Positions 47,753 to 56,239 of a DNA stretch of 64,000 nt are shown here, piece by piece. A program made the translations under genes and the position numbers. Source of the stretch: Ralstonia soli (GTDB lineage: Bacteria; Pseudomonadota; Gammaproteobacteria; Burkholderiales; Burkholderiaceae); the NCBI RefSeq assembly GCF_023955655.1, contig NZ_JAMXHT010000004.1, forward strand, positions 434,001-498,000, given 5' to 3'. The notes under the pieces are model-generated. The model saw only the letters and a list, made by a program, of their open reading frames with translations, searched no databases and was not told the DNA's origin. Positions within the stretch are counted from its first letter, which is position 1; the number at the start of each line of letters is the position of its first letter.

Positions 47753-47908
47753 GATGAGTACGAAATCCGGATGCCATTCCGATAGCCCACGACGGTACCG
47801 GCGGCCAAGTTGGCCTGATGCCCTGTCGTCGCTGATTTGGGCGTTTTCCCCGGCGAGCCGGCTGGGCAGAACGTCCGAGTCGTGCAGCTTGTTATGGCGT
47901 TCATCCAG

Positions 47909-47944
47909 GCCGCCCCACCTCTCGCAGGTCATGGCGGCTTTTTT
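47909..47944 (+). terminator. Terminator-like hairpin inside the phoH leader
   Basis: GCCGCC (47909-47914) pairs with GGCGGC (47933-47938), with an inner ACCT/AGGT pair, followed by six T. It lies about 130 bp before the phoH start and about 190 nt after the predicted start site, so it could end a small RNA or attenuate phoH. Confidence 0.6.
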
Positions 47945-48072
47945 GTGGCCCTCGTTCGTGCGCCCGTTCGCGCGGCGCGCCGGCCCTTCCCTCAGCGTTT
48001 TCCATCAGCACCGCCTCGCCATGCGCGGGCGCGGTGTTTCGTCGTTGTTTCCTCCAGAGAGGTAATCGAAGC

Positions 48073-49791
48073 ATGCCGCTGCCGACCATGCCCACCCAGC
48101 CAGCCCAATTGCTCGACCCGGCTGAATTCAAGCCTTTCGGCAAAGCCGGAAAGCCCAAGGCGGGTCAGGAACCTCGAAAACCGGTGCCCGCACTTGAACG
48201 CGAGGCGCTGTCCGAGACCGGCCGAGCGCAACCCAAACGCGGCGCGGCCCAGGCACGCGCAGGCGAATCCTCGCCGGTGGCCAAGGAAGAGACGCGCCAG
48301 CGTCCGCCCAGCGTCCTGAAAGCCGTCGACAAAGTGCCCGCCAGCGGCAAATCGACCGAAACCGCAGCACGTCGCCGTGCGCGCCGCGATGAAGGCCCGA
48401 CCAAGCTGTTCGTGCTTGATACCAACGTGCTGATGCACGATCCGACCTCGCTGTTCCGCTTTGAAGAACACGACGTCTATCTGCCCATGATGACGTTGGA
48501 GGAGCTGGACAACCACAAGAAGGGCATGAGCGAAGTCGCACGCAATGCCCGCACGGTCAGCCGCACGCTCGACCAGCTTGTGGCGGGGACCGACGGGGTG
48601 ATGGACGACGGCCTGCCGCTTTCGAAGCTGGGGAACCGCGATGCGCAAGGCCGCCTGTTCTTCCAGACGCGCCTGAACGACATCAAGCTGCCCGACGGCT
48701 TACCGCAGGGCAAGGCTGACAACCAGATCCTGGGCGTGGTGGCCGCGCTGCAGCAGCAACGTCCGGACCGCGATGTCGTGCTGGTGTCCAAAGACATCAA
48801 CATGCGGATTAAGGCGCGCGCCCTCGGCCTGCCGGCGGAGGACTACTTCAACGACCGCGTGCTGGAAGATACCGATCTGCTGTACAGCGGCATCATGGCC
48901 CTGCCGGCGGATTTCTGGCAGAAGCACGGCAAGAACATCGAGAGCTGGCAGGATCCGAAAACGGGCACCACGTTCTACCGCCTGTCGGGCCCCCTGGTGC
49001 CGTCGTTCCTGGTCAACCAGTTCGTCTTCCTGGAACCGAATGACGGCAGCCTGCCGCTGTATGCCCAGGTCAAGGAACTGAACGGCAAGACAGCCGTGCT
49101 GCAGACGCTCAAGGACTACACGCACCAGAAAAACAACGTCTGGGGCGTAACGGCGCGCAACCGCGAGCAGAACTTCGCGCTGAACCTGCTGATGCACCCG
49201 GAGGTGGACTTTGTCTCGCTGCTCGGCCAGGCCGGTACGGGCAAGACGCTGCTGGCGCTGGCCGCAGGCCTTGAGCAAGTGCTCGACCAGAAGCTCTACA
49301 ACGAGATCATCATCACGCGCGCCACGGTCCCCGTCGGTGAAGACATCGGCTTCCTGCCCGGCACGGAAGAAGAAAAGATGCAGCCCTGGATGGGCGCCTT
49401 CGACGACAACCTCGAGGTGCTGCAGAAATCCGACGATACCGCCGGCGAATGGGGCCGCGCGGCGACGCAGGAGCTGATCCGTTCGCGCATCAAGGTCAAG
49501 AGCATGAACTTCATGCGCGGCCGAACCTTCGTCAACAAGTTTCTGATCATCGACGAGGCGCAAAACCTGACGCCCAAGCAGATGAAGACGCTGGTCACGC
49601 GTGCGGGCCCGGGCACCAAGATCGTCTGCCTGGGGAACATCGCGCAGATCGACACGCCGTATCTGACGGAAGGCTCGTCGGGCCTGACCTATGTGGTGGA
49701 TCGCTTCAAGGGATGGAGCCACAGCGGTCACATCACGCTGGCGCGTGGCGAGCGCTCGCGACTTGCAGATCACGCATCGGACGTGCTGTAA
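48073..49791 (+). CDS. PIN-PhoH ATPase (PhoH2-like)
   Basis: 572 aa. Order: a low-complexity basic N-terminus (1-115), a PIN nuclease domain (about 115-260; FVLDTNVLMHDPTS, TLEELDNHKKG, VVLVSKDINMRIKA with the acidic residues), then a PhoH ATPase domain with Walker A SLLGQAGTGKTLLALAAG (about 380) and Walker B FLIIDEAQNLTPKQMKTL. Such PIN-PhoH proteins act as RNA helicase/nucleases. The N-terminal K/A/R-rich region is probably disordered. I chose the ATG at 48073 (MPLPTMPTQ). A terminator follows. Confidence 0.93.
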   Translation: MPLPTMPTQPAQLLDPAEFKPFGKAGKPKAGQEPRKPVPALEREALSETGRAQPKRGAAQARAGESSPVAKEETRQRPPSVLKAVDKVPASGKSTETAARRRARRDEGPTKLFVLDTNVLMHDPTSLFRFEEHDVYLPMMTLEELDNHKKGMSEVARNARTVSRTLDQLVAGTDGVMDDGLPLSKLGNRDAQGRLFFQTRLNDIKLPDGLPQGKADNQILGVVAALQQQRPDRDVVLVSKDINMRIKARALGLPAEDYFNDRVLEDTDLLYSGIMALPADFWQKHGKNIESWQDPKTGTTFYRLSGPLVPSFLVNQFVFLEPNDGSLPLYAQVKELNGKTAVLQTLKDYTHQKNNVWGVTARNREQNFALNLLMHPEVDFVSLLGQAGTGKTLLALAAGLEQVLDQKLYNEIIITRATVPVGEDIGFLPGTEEEKMQPWMGAFDDNLEVLQKSDDTAGEWGRAATQELIRSRIKVKSMNFMRGRTFVNKFLIIDEAQNLTPKQMKTLVTRAGPGTKIVCLGNIAQIDTPYLTEGSSGLTYVVDRFKGWSHSGHITLARGERSRLADHASDVL

Positions 49792-49848
49792 CCACCTCTC
49801 AACCACGGTTCTGCGGCAAGTGCATCTGCCGCAAACCGTTGTGTCACA

Positions 49849-49877
49849 AGGCTACGCAATTGCGTGGCCTTTTTTTT
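49849..49877 (+). terminator. phoH terminator
   Basis: AGGC-TACGCA and TGCGTG-GCCT arms around a short loop (49849-49870) followed by seven further T. It is 57 bp past the phoH stop; another hairpin TGCGGCA/TGCCGCA (49812-49833) precedes it. Confidence 0.8.
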
Positions 49878-49919
49878 GCTGCATATCAGGCACCTCTCCC
49901 TTTTTTGATGGAGGCAATG

Positions 49920-50345
49920 ATGCCCATGCAGCGAAACCTGCAGAACCGATCGCGCTTGACCCTGACGTCGGCCGCGTTGGCGATGATGCTGTCCGCCGGC
50001 GCGTCCATTGCGCTCGCCGACAACCTTACGCCGCAGACCGCCGGACAGATCAGCTACGTCTGCGGCGGCGTTGCACAGGATGAACAGGAAGCGTTGAACA
50101 GCGAAGCGCGCAACTACAACCTGTCGCTGCTATTCACGCAGGGGCCGCGCGGCGAATATCTCGCCGACGTGGATGTGCAACTCACGCGGCACGGCAAGGA
50201 AGTCGCGAGCTTCCGTGCAGACGGCCCGCGCTGCCTGATCAAGGCTCCGCCGGCGAGCTATAACGTCATCGCCACGTACCAGGGCGCCACCAAACGCGCG
50301 ACGGTGCAGACCGGCAGTACCCGCAGCGTTCAACTGCGCTGGTAA
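49920..50345 (+). CDS. Small exported protein with a carboxypeptidase-regulatory-like fold
   Basis: 141 aa. A Sec signal peptide (MPMQRNLQNRSRLTLTSA... ends ALA-D near residue 36) precedes a mature domain of about 105 residues with two cysteines (SYVCGG and PRCLIK). ADVDVQLTRHGKEVASFRADGPRCLIKAPPASYNVIATYQG looks like a carboxypeptidase-regulatory or Ig-like beta sandwich. I chose the ATG at 49920 because GGAGG is 5 bp upstream; ATG codons at 49908, 49917 and 49926 are possible. Function unknown. It lies 133 bp before an NlpC/P60 gene. Confidence 0.7.
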   Translation: MPMQRNLQNRSRLTLTSAALAMMLSAGASIALADNLTPQTAGQISYVCGGVAQDEQEALNSEARNYNLSLLFTQGPRGEYLADVDVQLTRHGKEVASFRADGPRCLIKAPPASYNVIATYQGATKRATVQTGSTRSVQLRW

Positions 50346-50478
50346 AACTGCCCGCAAAAGGCGACGCCATCGGGGCCACGCTCGCAGACCCGCGTCCCGC
50401 TTGGCGTTGCGCCCCGCCAACAGGCGGTTTGGCTTTCTGACGCCACGCGCATAGCATGCACGCATCTAGGCCCTCCTG

Positions 50479-51228
50479 ATGCGCATGCTGACGCGGCATA
50501 GTTTTCCTCAAGGCAATACCAGACTGGCAGGCGCTGCCCTGTTGGCGCTGGCGTGCCTCCTGTCTGCGTGCTCGTCGACACCCACGCGTTCCACTGCCTC
50601 TCGCGATAATGGGCTGCGCACCCGAGGCGTACCCATTCAGGATCCAAGCGCCGGCTTGGAAGAAATCTCGATCGAAGCGATGGCGCTGGTCGGTACGCCG
50701 TACCGCTATGGCGGCAATACGCCTGACAGCGGCTTCGATTGCAGCGGGCTCGTGCGCTATGTTGTGCAGCGCGCCGCCTCCGTGAATCTGCCGCGTACCG
50801 CTGCCGAAATGGGTCGCCGCGGCACCTCCCTCGAGCGCCGCGACGTGGCATCTGGCGACCTCGTCTTCTTCAACACGACGGGCCAGCCGAACTCGCACGT
50901 CGGCATCTATGTGGGCCAGAACCGCTTCGTGCATGCGCCGGCCACGGGCGGCACCGTGCGGCTGGAAGACATGACCAAGTCATACTGGGCGAGCCGCTAC
51001 ATGGGCGCGCGGCGCGTAGTGGCTGCGAGCAACCTGCCGGATGCGCCAACCATCATGCCCATCGCGCCAGCCCCTGCCAGCCCGGCGCGTCCTATCGATG
51101 ACGACCCGCTCGGCGCCCTCGCCCGCGCACGCGGCGCCGAGGCAGACAATCTGATGTCGACGCGCACACCGGCGGCTATCGCGCAGCCTGCGGACGACGA
51201 CCCCATCGCCCGCTTCGCCACGCAATAA
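50479..51228 (+). CDS. NlpC/P60 peptidoglycan endopeptidase lipoprotein
   Basis: 249 aa. Type II signal peptide with lipobox LLSACSS (Cys about residue 31), then an NlpC/P60 domain: GTPYRYGGNTPDSGFDCSGLV (catalytic Cys), SHVGIYVGQNRFVHAP (catalytic His) and a C-terminal tail of about 60 residues rich in Pro/Ala. It would cleave D-gamma-glutamyl-meso-DAP bonds in peptidoglycan, in the periplasm. It is followed by a bidirectional terminator. Confidence 0.93.
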   Translation: MRMLTRHSFPQGNTRLAGAALLALACLLSACSSTPTRSTASRDNGLRTRGVPIQDPSAGLEEISIEAMALVGTPYRYGGNTPDSGFDCSGLVRYVVQRAASVNLPRTAAEMGRRGTSLERRDVASGDLVFFNTTGQPNSHVGIYVGQNRFVHAPATGGTVRLEDMTKSYWASRYMGARRVVAASNLPDAPTIMPIAPAPASPARPIDDDPLGALARARGAEADNLMSTRTPAAIAQPADDDPIARFATQ

Positions 51229-51248
51229 CACGTCGCGCACCTCAATGC

Positions 51249-51276
51249 AAAACGCCCACCGATTTGGTGGGCGTTT
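51249..51276. terminator. Bidirectional terminator between the NlpC and pit genes
   Basis: AACGCCCACC (51251-51260) and GGTGGGCGTT (51266-51275) form a 10-bp stem with a 5-nt loop. T-rich ends occur on both strands. Convergent genes end on either side. Confidence 0.85.
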
Positions 51277-51304
51277 CGCTATGACGGTCCGATCTGTGAC
51301 CGGC

Positions 51305-52315
51305 TTACAGCACGTGCCGGCCAATCCACCAGGCAATCGCCGCCATGAAGGCCGACGCGGGAATGGTCAGTACCCATGCCCAGACGATGTTGCCCGCCAC
51401 GCCCCAGCGCACGGCCGAAGCCTTCTGCGCCGCGCCCACACCGACGATGGCGCCGGTAATGGTGTGCGTGGTCGACACCGGCACGCCCAGTGCCGAAGCG
51501 AAGAACAGCGTCATTGCGCCACCGGTTTCAGCGCAGAAACCGCCGACCGGCTTGAGCTTGGTGATCTTCTGCCCCATGGTGCGCACGATGCGCCAGCCGC
51601 CCAGCAGCGTGCCCAGACCGATCGCCACATAGCAGCAGACGATGACCCAGATCGGCGGCTCCGTCGCCGTGGCCGATGCGTAGCCACCTGCGATCAGCAG
51701 CATCCAGATGATACCGATGGTTTTCTGCGCATCGTTGCCGCCATGGCCCAGGCTATACAGCGAGGCCGACAGCAACTGCAAGCGCCGGAACCACCGGTCC
51801 ACCTTGGATGGCGGCGTTCGGAAGAACAGCCACGACACCGCCACCATCAGCAGCGAGCCCAGGATGAAGCCCAGCAGCGGCGAAATCAGGATGAACGCCA
51901 CGGTCTTGAGCAGGCCGCTCGCCACCAGCGAGCCCGTGCCCGACTTGGCCACCGCCGCGCCCACCAGGCCGCCGATCAACGCGTGCGACGAGCTCGACGG
52001 AATGCCGTAGTACCACGTGATGATGTTCCACGCGATCGCCCCCACCAGCGCCCCGAAGATGACGTAGTGGTCCACGATCGATGGGTCGATGGTGTCGCGC
52101 CCCACCGTGGTGGCCACCTTGAGGTGGAAGATGAAAATGGCGATCACGTTGCAGGCCGCGGCCATCGCCACCGCCTGCTGCGGCTTGAGCACGCCGGTCG
52201 ACACCACCGTTGCGATGGAGTTGGCCGCATCGTGGAAGCCGTTCATGAAGTCGAACACGATGGCCAGCGCCACCAGCAGGACGACCACCCAAAGACTGAT
52301 CTGAAGCGTATGCAT
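51305..52315 (-). CDS. pit: Low-affinity inorganic phosphate transporter (PiT family)
   Basis: 336 aa from the ATG at 52315 (MHTLQISLWVVVLL). PHO4-family: the ALAIVFDFMNGFHDAANSIA repeat (residues about 15-35) and the C-terminal matching repeat STTHTITGAIVGVGA (about 285), with about 8 hydrophobic helices. It cotransports phosphate with protons or cations. It is 14 bp after the DUF47 gene and translated after it. Confidence 0.95.
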   Translation of the reverse strand: MHTLQISLWVVVLLVALAIVFDFMNGFHDAANSIATVVSTGVLKPQQAVAMAAACNVIAIFIFHLKVATTVGRDTIDPSIVDHYVIFGALVGAIAWNIITWYYGIPSSSSHALIGGLVGAAVAKSGTGSLVASGLLKTVAFILISPLLGFILGSLLMVAVSWLFFRTPPSKVDRWFRRLQLLSASLYSLGHGGNDAQKTIGIIWMLLIAGGYASATATEPPIWVIVCCYVAIGLGTLLGGWRIVRTMGQKITKLKPVGGFCAETGGAMTLFFASALGVPVSTTHTITGAIVGVGAAQKASAVRWGVAGNIVWAWVLTIPASAFMAAIAWWIGRHVL

Positions 52316-52329
52316 GAGGCGTCGTCTCG

Positions 52330-52956
52330 TCAGGCGTTTTCGAGCACGATGCCTTCGATGATGTTGGCGACATCCTCGCAACAGTCGGTGACGCTCTCCA
52401 GTTGCTCGTAGATCGCCTTGAGCTTGATCAGCAGCTTGATGTCGTTCTCGGTGCGGAACAGCTTGGCCATGGCGGCGCGCATCACGCGGTCGGCTTCCGA
52501 CTCGAGGCGGTCGATTTCCTGCGCAATGGTGAGGATCTGGCGGCCATTGTTCATGTCGCTGAGCAGCGCCACGGCCTTGCGGACCTCCTCGCAGCAGGCC
52601 ACGCAGATGGTTGCGAGTTGGCGCGCTTCGTCCGTCACGTTGGTGACGTCGTACAGCGAGATCGTGAGCGACACGTCTTCCATCAGGTCGAGGATGTCGT
52701 CCATCGTCGTGATCAGCTTGTGGATCTCGTCGCGATCGAGCGGCGTAATGAACGTCTTGTGCAGCAGCTCGACCGTGTCATGCGTAATGCGATCGGCCTT
52801 CTTTTCAAAATTCTGCACGTTGCGCGCATGCATTTCGGCATTGGGCAAGTCGTTGACCAGCTCCTTGAGCGCATGTGCGGCCTTGACGGCGCACTCGGCG
52901 TGCTGATTGAAGTATTCGAAAAACTTGCCTTCGGTGGGCATGAAGCGACCGAACAT
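52330..52956 (-). CDS. DUF47/TIGR00153 PhoU-like partner of PiT
   Basis: 208 aa, all-alpha. It starts MFGRFMPTEGKFFEYFNQHAE and contains the conserved DRDEIHKLITTMDDILDLMED and EADRVMRAAMAKLF segments of the family. DUF47 proteins are PhoU-like partners thought to regulate the adjacent Pit transporter. It is the first gene of this pair. Confidence 0.92.
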   Translation of the reverse strand: MFGRFMPTEGKFFEYFNQHAECAVKAAHALKELVNDLPNAEMHARNVQNFEKKADRITHDTVELLHKTFITPLDRDEIHKLITTMDDILDLMEDVSLTISLYDVTNVTDEARQLATICVACCEEVRKAVALLSDMNNGRQILTIAQEIDRLESEADRVMRAAMAKLFRTENDIKLLIKLKAIYEQLESVTDCCEDVANIIEGIVLENA

Positions 52957-52990
52957 GATGATCCTTGGAAACGAGGAGTGCTGACGTCGT

Positions 52991-53026
52991 AAAAACAGCG
53001 CCGGTCGGGATCACCGCCGGCGCTGT
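52991..53026 (-). terminator. dnaB terminator
   Basis: ACAGCGCCGG (52995-53004) and CCGGCGCTGT (53017-53026) form a 10-bp stem followed on the minus strand by TTTTT (52991-52995). It lies about 80 bp past the dnaB stop. Confidence 0.85.
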
Positions 53027-53104
53027 CATCAAAGCGCAATATTTTACCGGAACCCGCAGCGCGCCAGACGTCGCACGTTGTGGCTGGCCGACACGTATTG
53101 CAGG

Positions 53105-54493
53105 TTACGTGTCGTTGTCAAAGAAGGCATTGCCCCCGGTGAAGTTATCAAACTTCGTGTATTCACCCAGGAATGTGAGACGAACGGTGCCGATCGGACC
53201 GTTACGCTGCTTACCGATGATGATTTCGGCCGTACCCTTGTCCGGAGAGTCCGGGTTGTAGACCTGATCGCGGTAGATGAACAGGATCACGTCGGCATCC
53301 TGTTCAATAGCGCCGGATTCGCGCAAGTCCGACATCACGGGGCGCTTGTTCGGGCGCTGCTCCAGGCTTCGGTTCAGCTGTGACAGCGCGATCACCGGGC
53401 AGTTGAGCTCCTTGGCCAACCCCTTGAGCGACCGTGAGATTTCCGAGATTTCGGTCGCGCGGTTTTCTCCGCCGCCCGAGCCCGACATCAGCTGCAGGTA
53501 GTCGATGACGATCAGGCCAAGCTGCCCACACTGACGCGCCAAGCGACGTGACCGCGCGCGGAGTTCCATCGGGTTCAGTGCCGGCGTTTCGTCGATGAAG
53601 AGCTGCGCGTCATTCATCTTCTGAATGGCGTGCGTCAAGCGCGGCCAATCCTCGTCGAGCAGGCGACCGGTCCGCAGGCGGTGCTGATCCAGCCGACCAA
53701 CCGAACCCAGCATACGCATGGCGAGCTGCGTGCCCGCCATTTCCATCGAGAACACCGCCACCGGCAGGCCCTGCTCCACCGCCACGTGCTCGCCGATGTT
53801 CAGCGAGAACGCGGTCTTACCCATCGACGGACGGCCTGCGACGATGATCAGGTCGCCGCCCTGCATACCACTGGTCATGCGATCCAAGTCGACAAAACCC
53901 GTCGGCACACCGGTGATGTCGCTCTGGTTGTCACGGTGGTACAGCTCGTCGATACGCTCGACCACCTGCGTCAGCAGCGGTTGGATCTCCAGGAAGCCCT
54001 TCTGCCCGCGCGAGCCTTCTTCGGCAATCGCGAACACCTTGGATTCAGCCTCATCCAGTAGCTGGCGAACGTCGCGGCCTTGCGGGTTGAAGGCACCGGC
54101 TGAGATCTCGTCGGCAATCGTCACCAGTTGGCGCAGCACGCCGCGGTCGCGGACGATTTCCGCATAGCGGCGGATGTTGGCGGCGCTCGGCGTGTTTTGC
54201 GCCAACGCGTTCAGGTACGCCAGGCCGCCCACCTCTTCCGCCTTGCCGGCCGCCTGCAGCTGCTCATACACCGTGATCACGTCTGCCGGCTTGGCCTGCG
54301 AGATCAGCTTGCCGATGTTGTGAAAGATCAGCCGGTGATCGTAGCGGTAGAAATCGTGCTCGTTGATGAAATCGGCAATGCGATCCCAGGCGGCGTTATC
54401 CAGCAGCAACCCGCCGAGCACCGACTGTTCGGCCTCGATGGAATGCGGGGGCACCTTGAGGGAATCGAGCTGGGGATCGGAGGGCGCGTTCAT
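53105..54493 (-). CDS. dnaB: Replicative DNA helicase DnaB
   Basis: 462 aa from the ATG at 54493. N-terminal domain (PPHSIEAEQSVLGGLLLDNAAWD...) up to about 170, then a RecA-type hexameric helicase with Walker A AGRPSMGKTAFSLN (about 210-223), Walker B LIVIDYLQLMSG (about 310) and ARCSA... DADVILFIYRDQVY. No intein is present. It moves 5' to 3' ahead of the replisome. It lies downstream of rplI behind a terminator. Confidence 0.98.
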   Translation of the reverse strand: MNAPSDPQLDSLKVPPHSIEAEQSVLGGLLLDNAAWDRIADFINEHDFYRYDHRLIFHNIGKLISQAKPADVITVYEQLQAAGKAEEVGGLAYLNALAQNTPSAANIRRYAEIVRDRGVLRQLVTIADEISAGAFNPQGRDVRQLLDEAESKVFAIAEEGSRGQKGFLEIQPLLTQVVERIDELYHRDNQSDITGVPTGFVDLDRMTSGMQGGDLIIVAGRPSMGKTAFSLNIGEHVAVEQGLPVAVFSMEMAGTQLAMRMLGSVGRLDQHRLRTGRLLDEDWPRLTHAIQKMNDAQLFIDETPALNPMELRARSRRLARQCGQLGLIVIDYLQLMSGSGGGENRATEISEISRSLKGLAKELNCPVIALSQLNRSLEQRPNKRPVMSDLRESGAIEQDADVILFIYRDQVYNPDSPDKGTAEIIIGKQRNGPIGTVRLTFLGEYTKFDNFTGGNAFFDNDT

Positions 54494-54552
54494 GGCGGGA
54501 TTATAACGGCGCTGCTCGGTCTTCAATCTGAACCCCTGACACAAAGGACAAC

Positions 54553-54582
54553 AAAAAAGGCAGAGACTTTCGTCCCTGCCTT
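54553..54582 (-). terminator. Terminator of the rpsF-priB-rpsR-rplI operon
   Basis: On the minus strand GGCAGGGAC pairs with GTCTCTGCC around GAAA, followed by TTTTTTG. One G-U pair occurs in the stem. It lies about 50 bp beyond rplI. Confidence 0.85.
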
Positions 54583-54634
54583 CTTGACTCGCGACGGCCA
54601 GCTGACCGGGCGTCGCGAGGTGCAGCGTGCGTGC

Positions 54635-55087
54635 TTAGACAGCCTCGCCCAGCACCGACACCGTCACGTCGACTGCCACATCGGTGTGCAGCGACACGAC
54701 GACCGGGTGGTCACCCACGGTCTTCAGCGGGCCATTAGGCAGACGCACTTGCGCCTTCTCGACCTTGAAGCCTTGTGCAGCCAGCGCGTCGGCGATGTCG
54801 TGGTTGGTGACGGAACCGAACAGACGGCCATCCACACCAGCCTTTTGCGACAGTTGCAGCGTCAGGCCGTTCAGCTTCTCGCCTTCGGCTTGCGCAGCAG
54901 CCAGCTTTTCAGCGGCCAGCTTTTCCAGCTCAGCACGGCGGGCTTCGAATTCCTTGATGGCGGATTCGGTTGCGCGGCGGGCTTGCTTCTTCGGGATCAG
55001 GAAGTTACGAGCGTAACCGTCCTTCACGCGCACCACGTCGCCCAGGTTACCCAGGTTGACGACCTTCTCGAGCAGAATAATTTGCAT
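54635..55087 (-). CDS. rplI: 50S ribosomal protein L9
   Basis: 150 aa. N-terminal domain [33 protein letters not shown] is the L9 signature, followed by a long connecting helix and a C-terminal domain. Length is normal. It is 24 bp after rpsR, last in its operon. Confidence 0.99.
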   Translation of the reverse strand: MQIILLEKVVNLGNLGDVVRVKDGYARNFLIPKKQARRATESAIKEFEARRAELEKLAAEKLAAAQAEGEKLNGLTLQLSQKAGVDGRLFGSVTNHDIADALAAQGFKVEKAQVRLPNGPLKTVGDHPVVVSLHTDVAVDVTVSVLGEAV

Positions 55088-55111
55088 GGTGAGTTCTCCT
55101 TATCCCGCTGA

Positions 55112-55399
55112 TTAGTGCTTGTGCTGGTCGGTGTACGGCATCAGCGCGAGGAAACGCGCGCGCTTGATGGCCGTATCGAGTTGGCGCTGATAGATTGCGC
55201 GCGTGCCGGTCAGGCGGGCGGGGGTGATCTTACCGTTCTCGCCGATGAAGTCCTTGAGCGTATCGATGTCCTTGTAATCGATTTGCTCAACGCCTGCCAC
55301 GGTGAAGCGGCAGAACTTCTTGCGTTTGAACAGCGGGTTTTGCTGCTGGAAGCGCTTCTTGTTCTTCGCGTCGCGCTGCTTCTTGTTCATGAATGCCAT
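55112..55399 (-). CDS. rpsR: 30S ribosomal protein S18
   Basis: 95 aa. [55 protein letters not shown] are typical S18 sequence, including the single Cys near the N-terminus. N-terminal extension ([15 protein letters not shown]) is basic. It is 3 bp after priB. Confidence 0.99.
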   Translation of the reverse strand: MAFMNKKQRDAKNKKRFQQQNPLFKRKKFCRFTVAGVEQIDYKDIDTLKDFIGENGKITPARLTGTRAIYQRQLDTAIKRARFLALMPYTDQHKH

Positions 55400-55402
55400 G
55401 AT

Positions 55403-55729
55403 TCAATCCTTTACGAATACGTTACATCCGGAGATGTGAAAGACCAGTGCCTTGCTGCTGCGGTGCTTGCGAGCCAGGAATCCGACGCAATCAAGGGCAG
55501 TGCCCGGAGCGATGCGGTCCAGAACGGAGGCCATCTTGCCTGCCGCCAGTGCCTCGATCGAAAACTCGACCAGTCGCACTGTCTGCGCCTCCATCGCTTG
55601 CCCGCTGTAGCTCAGCAGGCAATTCACGATGGGCACGCCGGCTGGGGTGTATCTCATCACCTCGCGCTCGACCAGTGTGGCGACGAGCTGCAGGCGGTTG
55701 ATGGCGTTGCCCCCGAGGGTTCCGTTCAT
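55403..55729 (-). CDS. priB: Primosomal replication protein N (PriB)
   Basis: 108 aa single OB-fold ssDNA-binding protein: NRLQLVATLVEREVMRYTPAGVPIVNCLLSYS and VEFSIEALAAGKMA. It helps replication restart with PriA. Position between rpsF and rpsR is the standard arrangement. Confidence 0.96.
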   Translation of the reverse strand: MNGTLGGNAINRLQLVATLVEREVMRYTPAGVPIVNCLLSYSGQAMEAQTVRLVEFSIEALAAGKMASVLDRIAPGTALDCVGFLARKHRSSKALVFHISGCNVFVKD

Positions 55730-55773
55730 GCTCGCGGCGCGCGGTGTTTAGCTTCGCGCCGCACCGCGCGACA

Positions 55774-56142
55774 TCAGGCGGCCTGTTCGGTTTGAGCGGC
55801 GGCCTTCTTGGCCTCTTCGCGCGCCACTTCCTTCATCATCGGCGACGGAGCCGTTTCAGCCTTCTTGGTCTGAACGATGAGGTGACGCAGCACGGCGTCG
55901 TTGAACTTGAACGCGTGCTCGAGCTCAGCCAGGGTTTCCTTGCCGCACTCGATGTTCATGCACACGTAGTGAGCCTTGGCCAGCTTCTGGATCATGTAGG
56001 CCAGTTGACGACGGCCCCAGTCCTCGACGCGGTGCACTTGACCGCCCTGCGTGGTGACCGTGCTCTTGTAGCGCTCGATCATCGCGGGCACTTGCTCGCT
56101 CTGGTCCGGATGGACGATGAAGACGATTTCGTAATGACGCAT
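55774..56142 (-). CDS. rpsF: 30S ribosomal protein S6
   Basis: 122 aa from the ATG at 56142, preceded by AAGGAG 5 bp upstream. [39 protein letters not shown] and the C-terminal acidic/alanine tail are S6 hallmarks. It is the first gene of the operon and lies 68 bp from a strong promoter. Confidence 0.99.
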   Translation of the reverse strand: MRHYEIVFIVHPDQSEQVPAMIERYKSTVTTQGGQVHRVEDWGRRQLAYMIQKLAKAHYVCMNIECGKETLAELEHAFKFNDAVLRHLIVQTKKAETAPSPMMKEVAREEAKKAAAQTEQAA

Positions 56143-56209
56143 TGACGCTCCTTGTGGATTAAGCCGCCCGGGCGTCACACTCCGGTGCAGCAAGGTTGGT
56201 TAGCCTGCC

Positions 56210-56239
56210 ATTATACGCAGACCTAGATAATATTTTCAA
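56210..56239 (-). promoter_or_regulatory. Sigma-70 promoter of the rpsF operon
   Basis: On the minus strand TTGAAA (56239-56234), 18 bp, TATAAT (56215-56210). It is very close to consensus. The -35 overlaps the stop codon of the ansA-type gene upstream. This explains high constitutive expression of the S6-PriB-S18-L9 genes. Confidence 0.85.
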
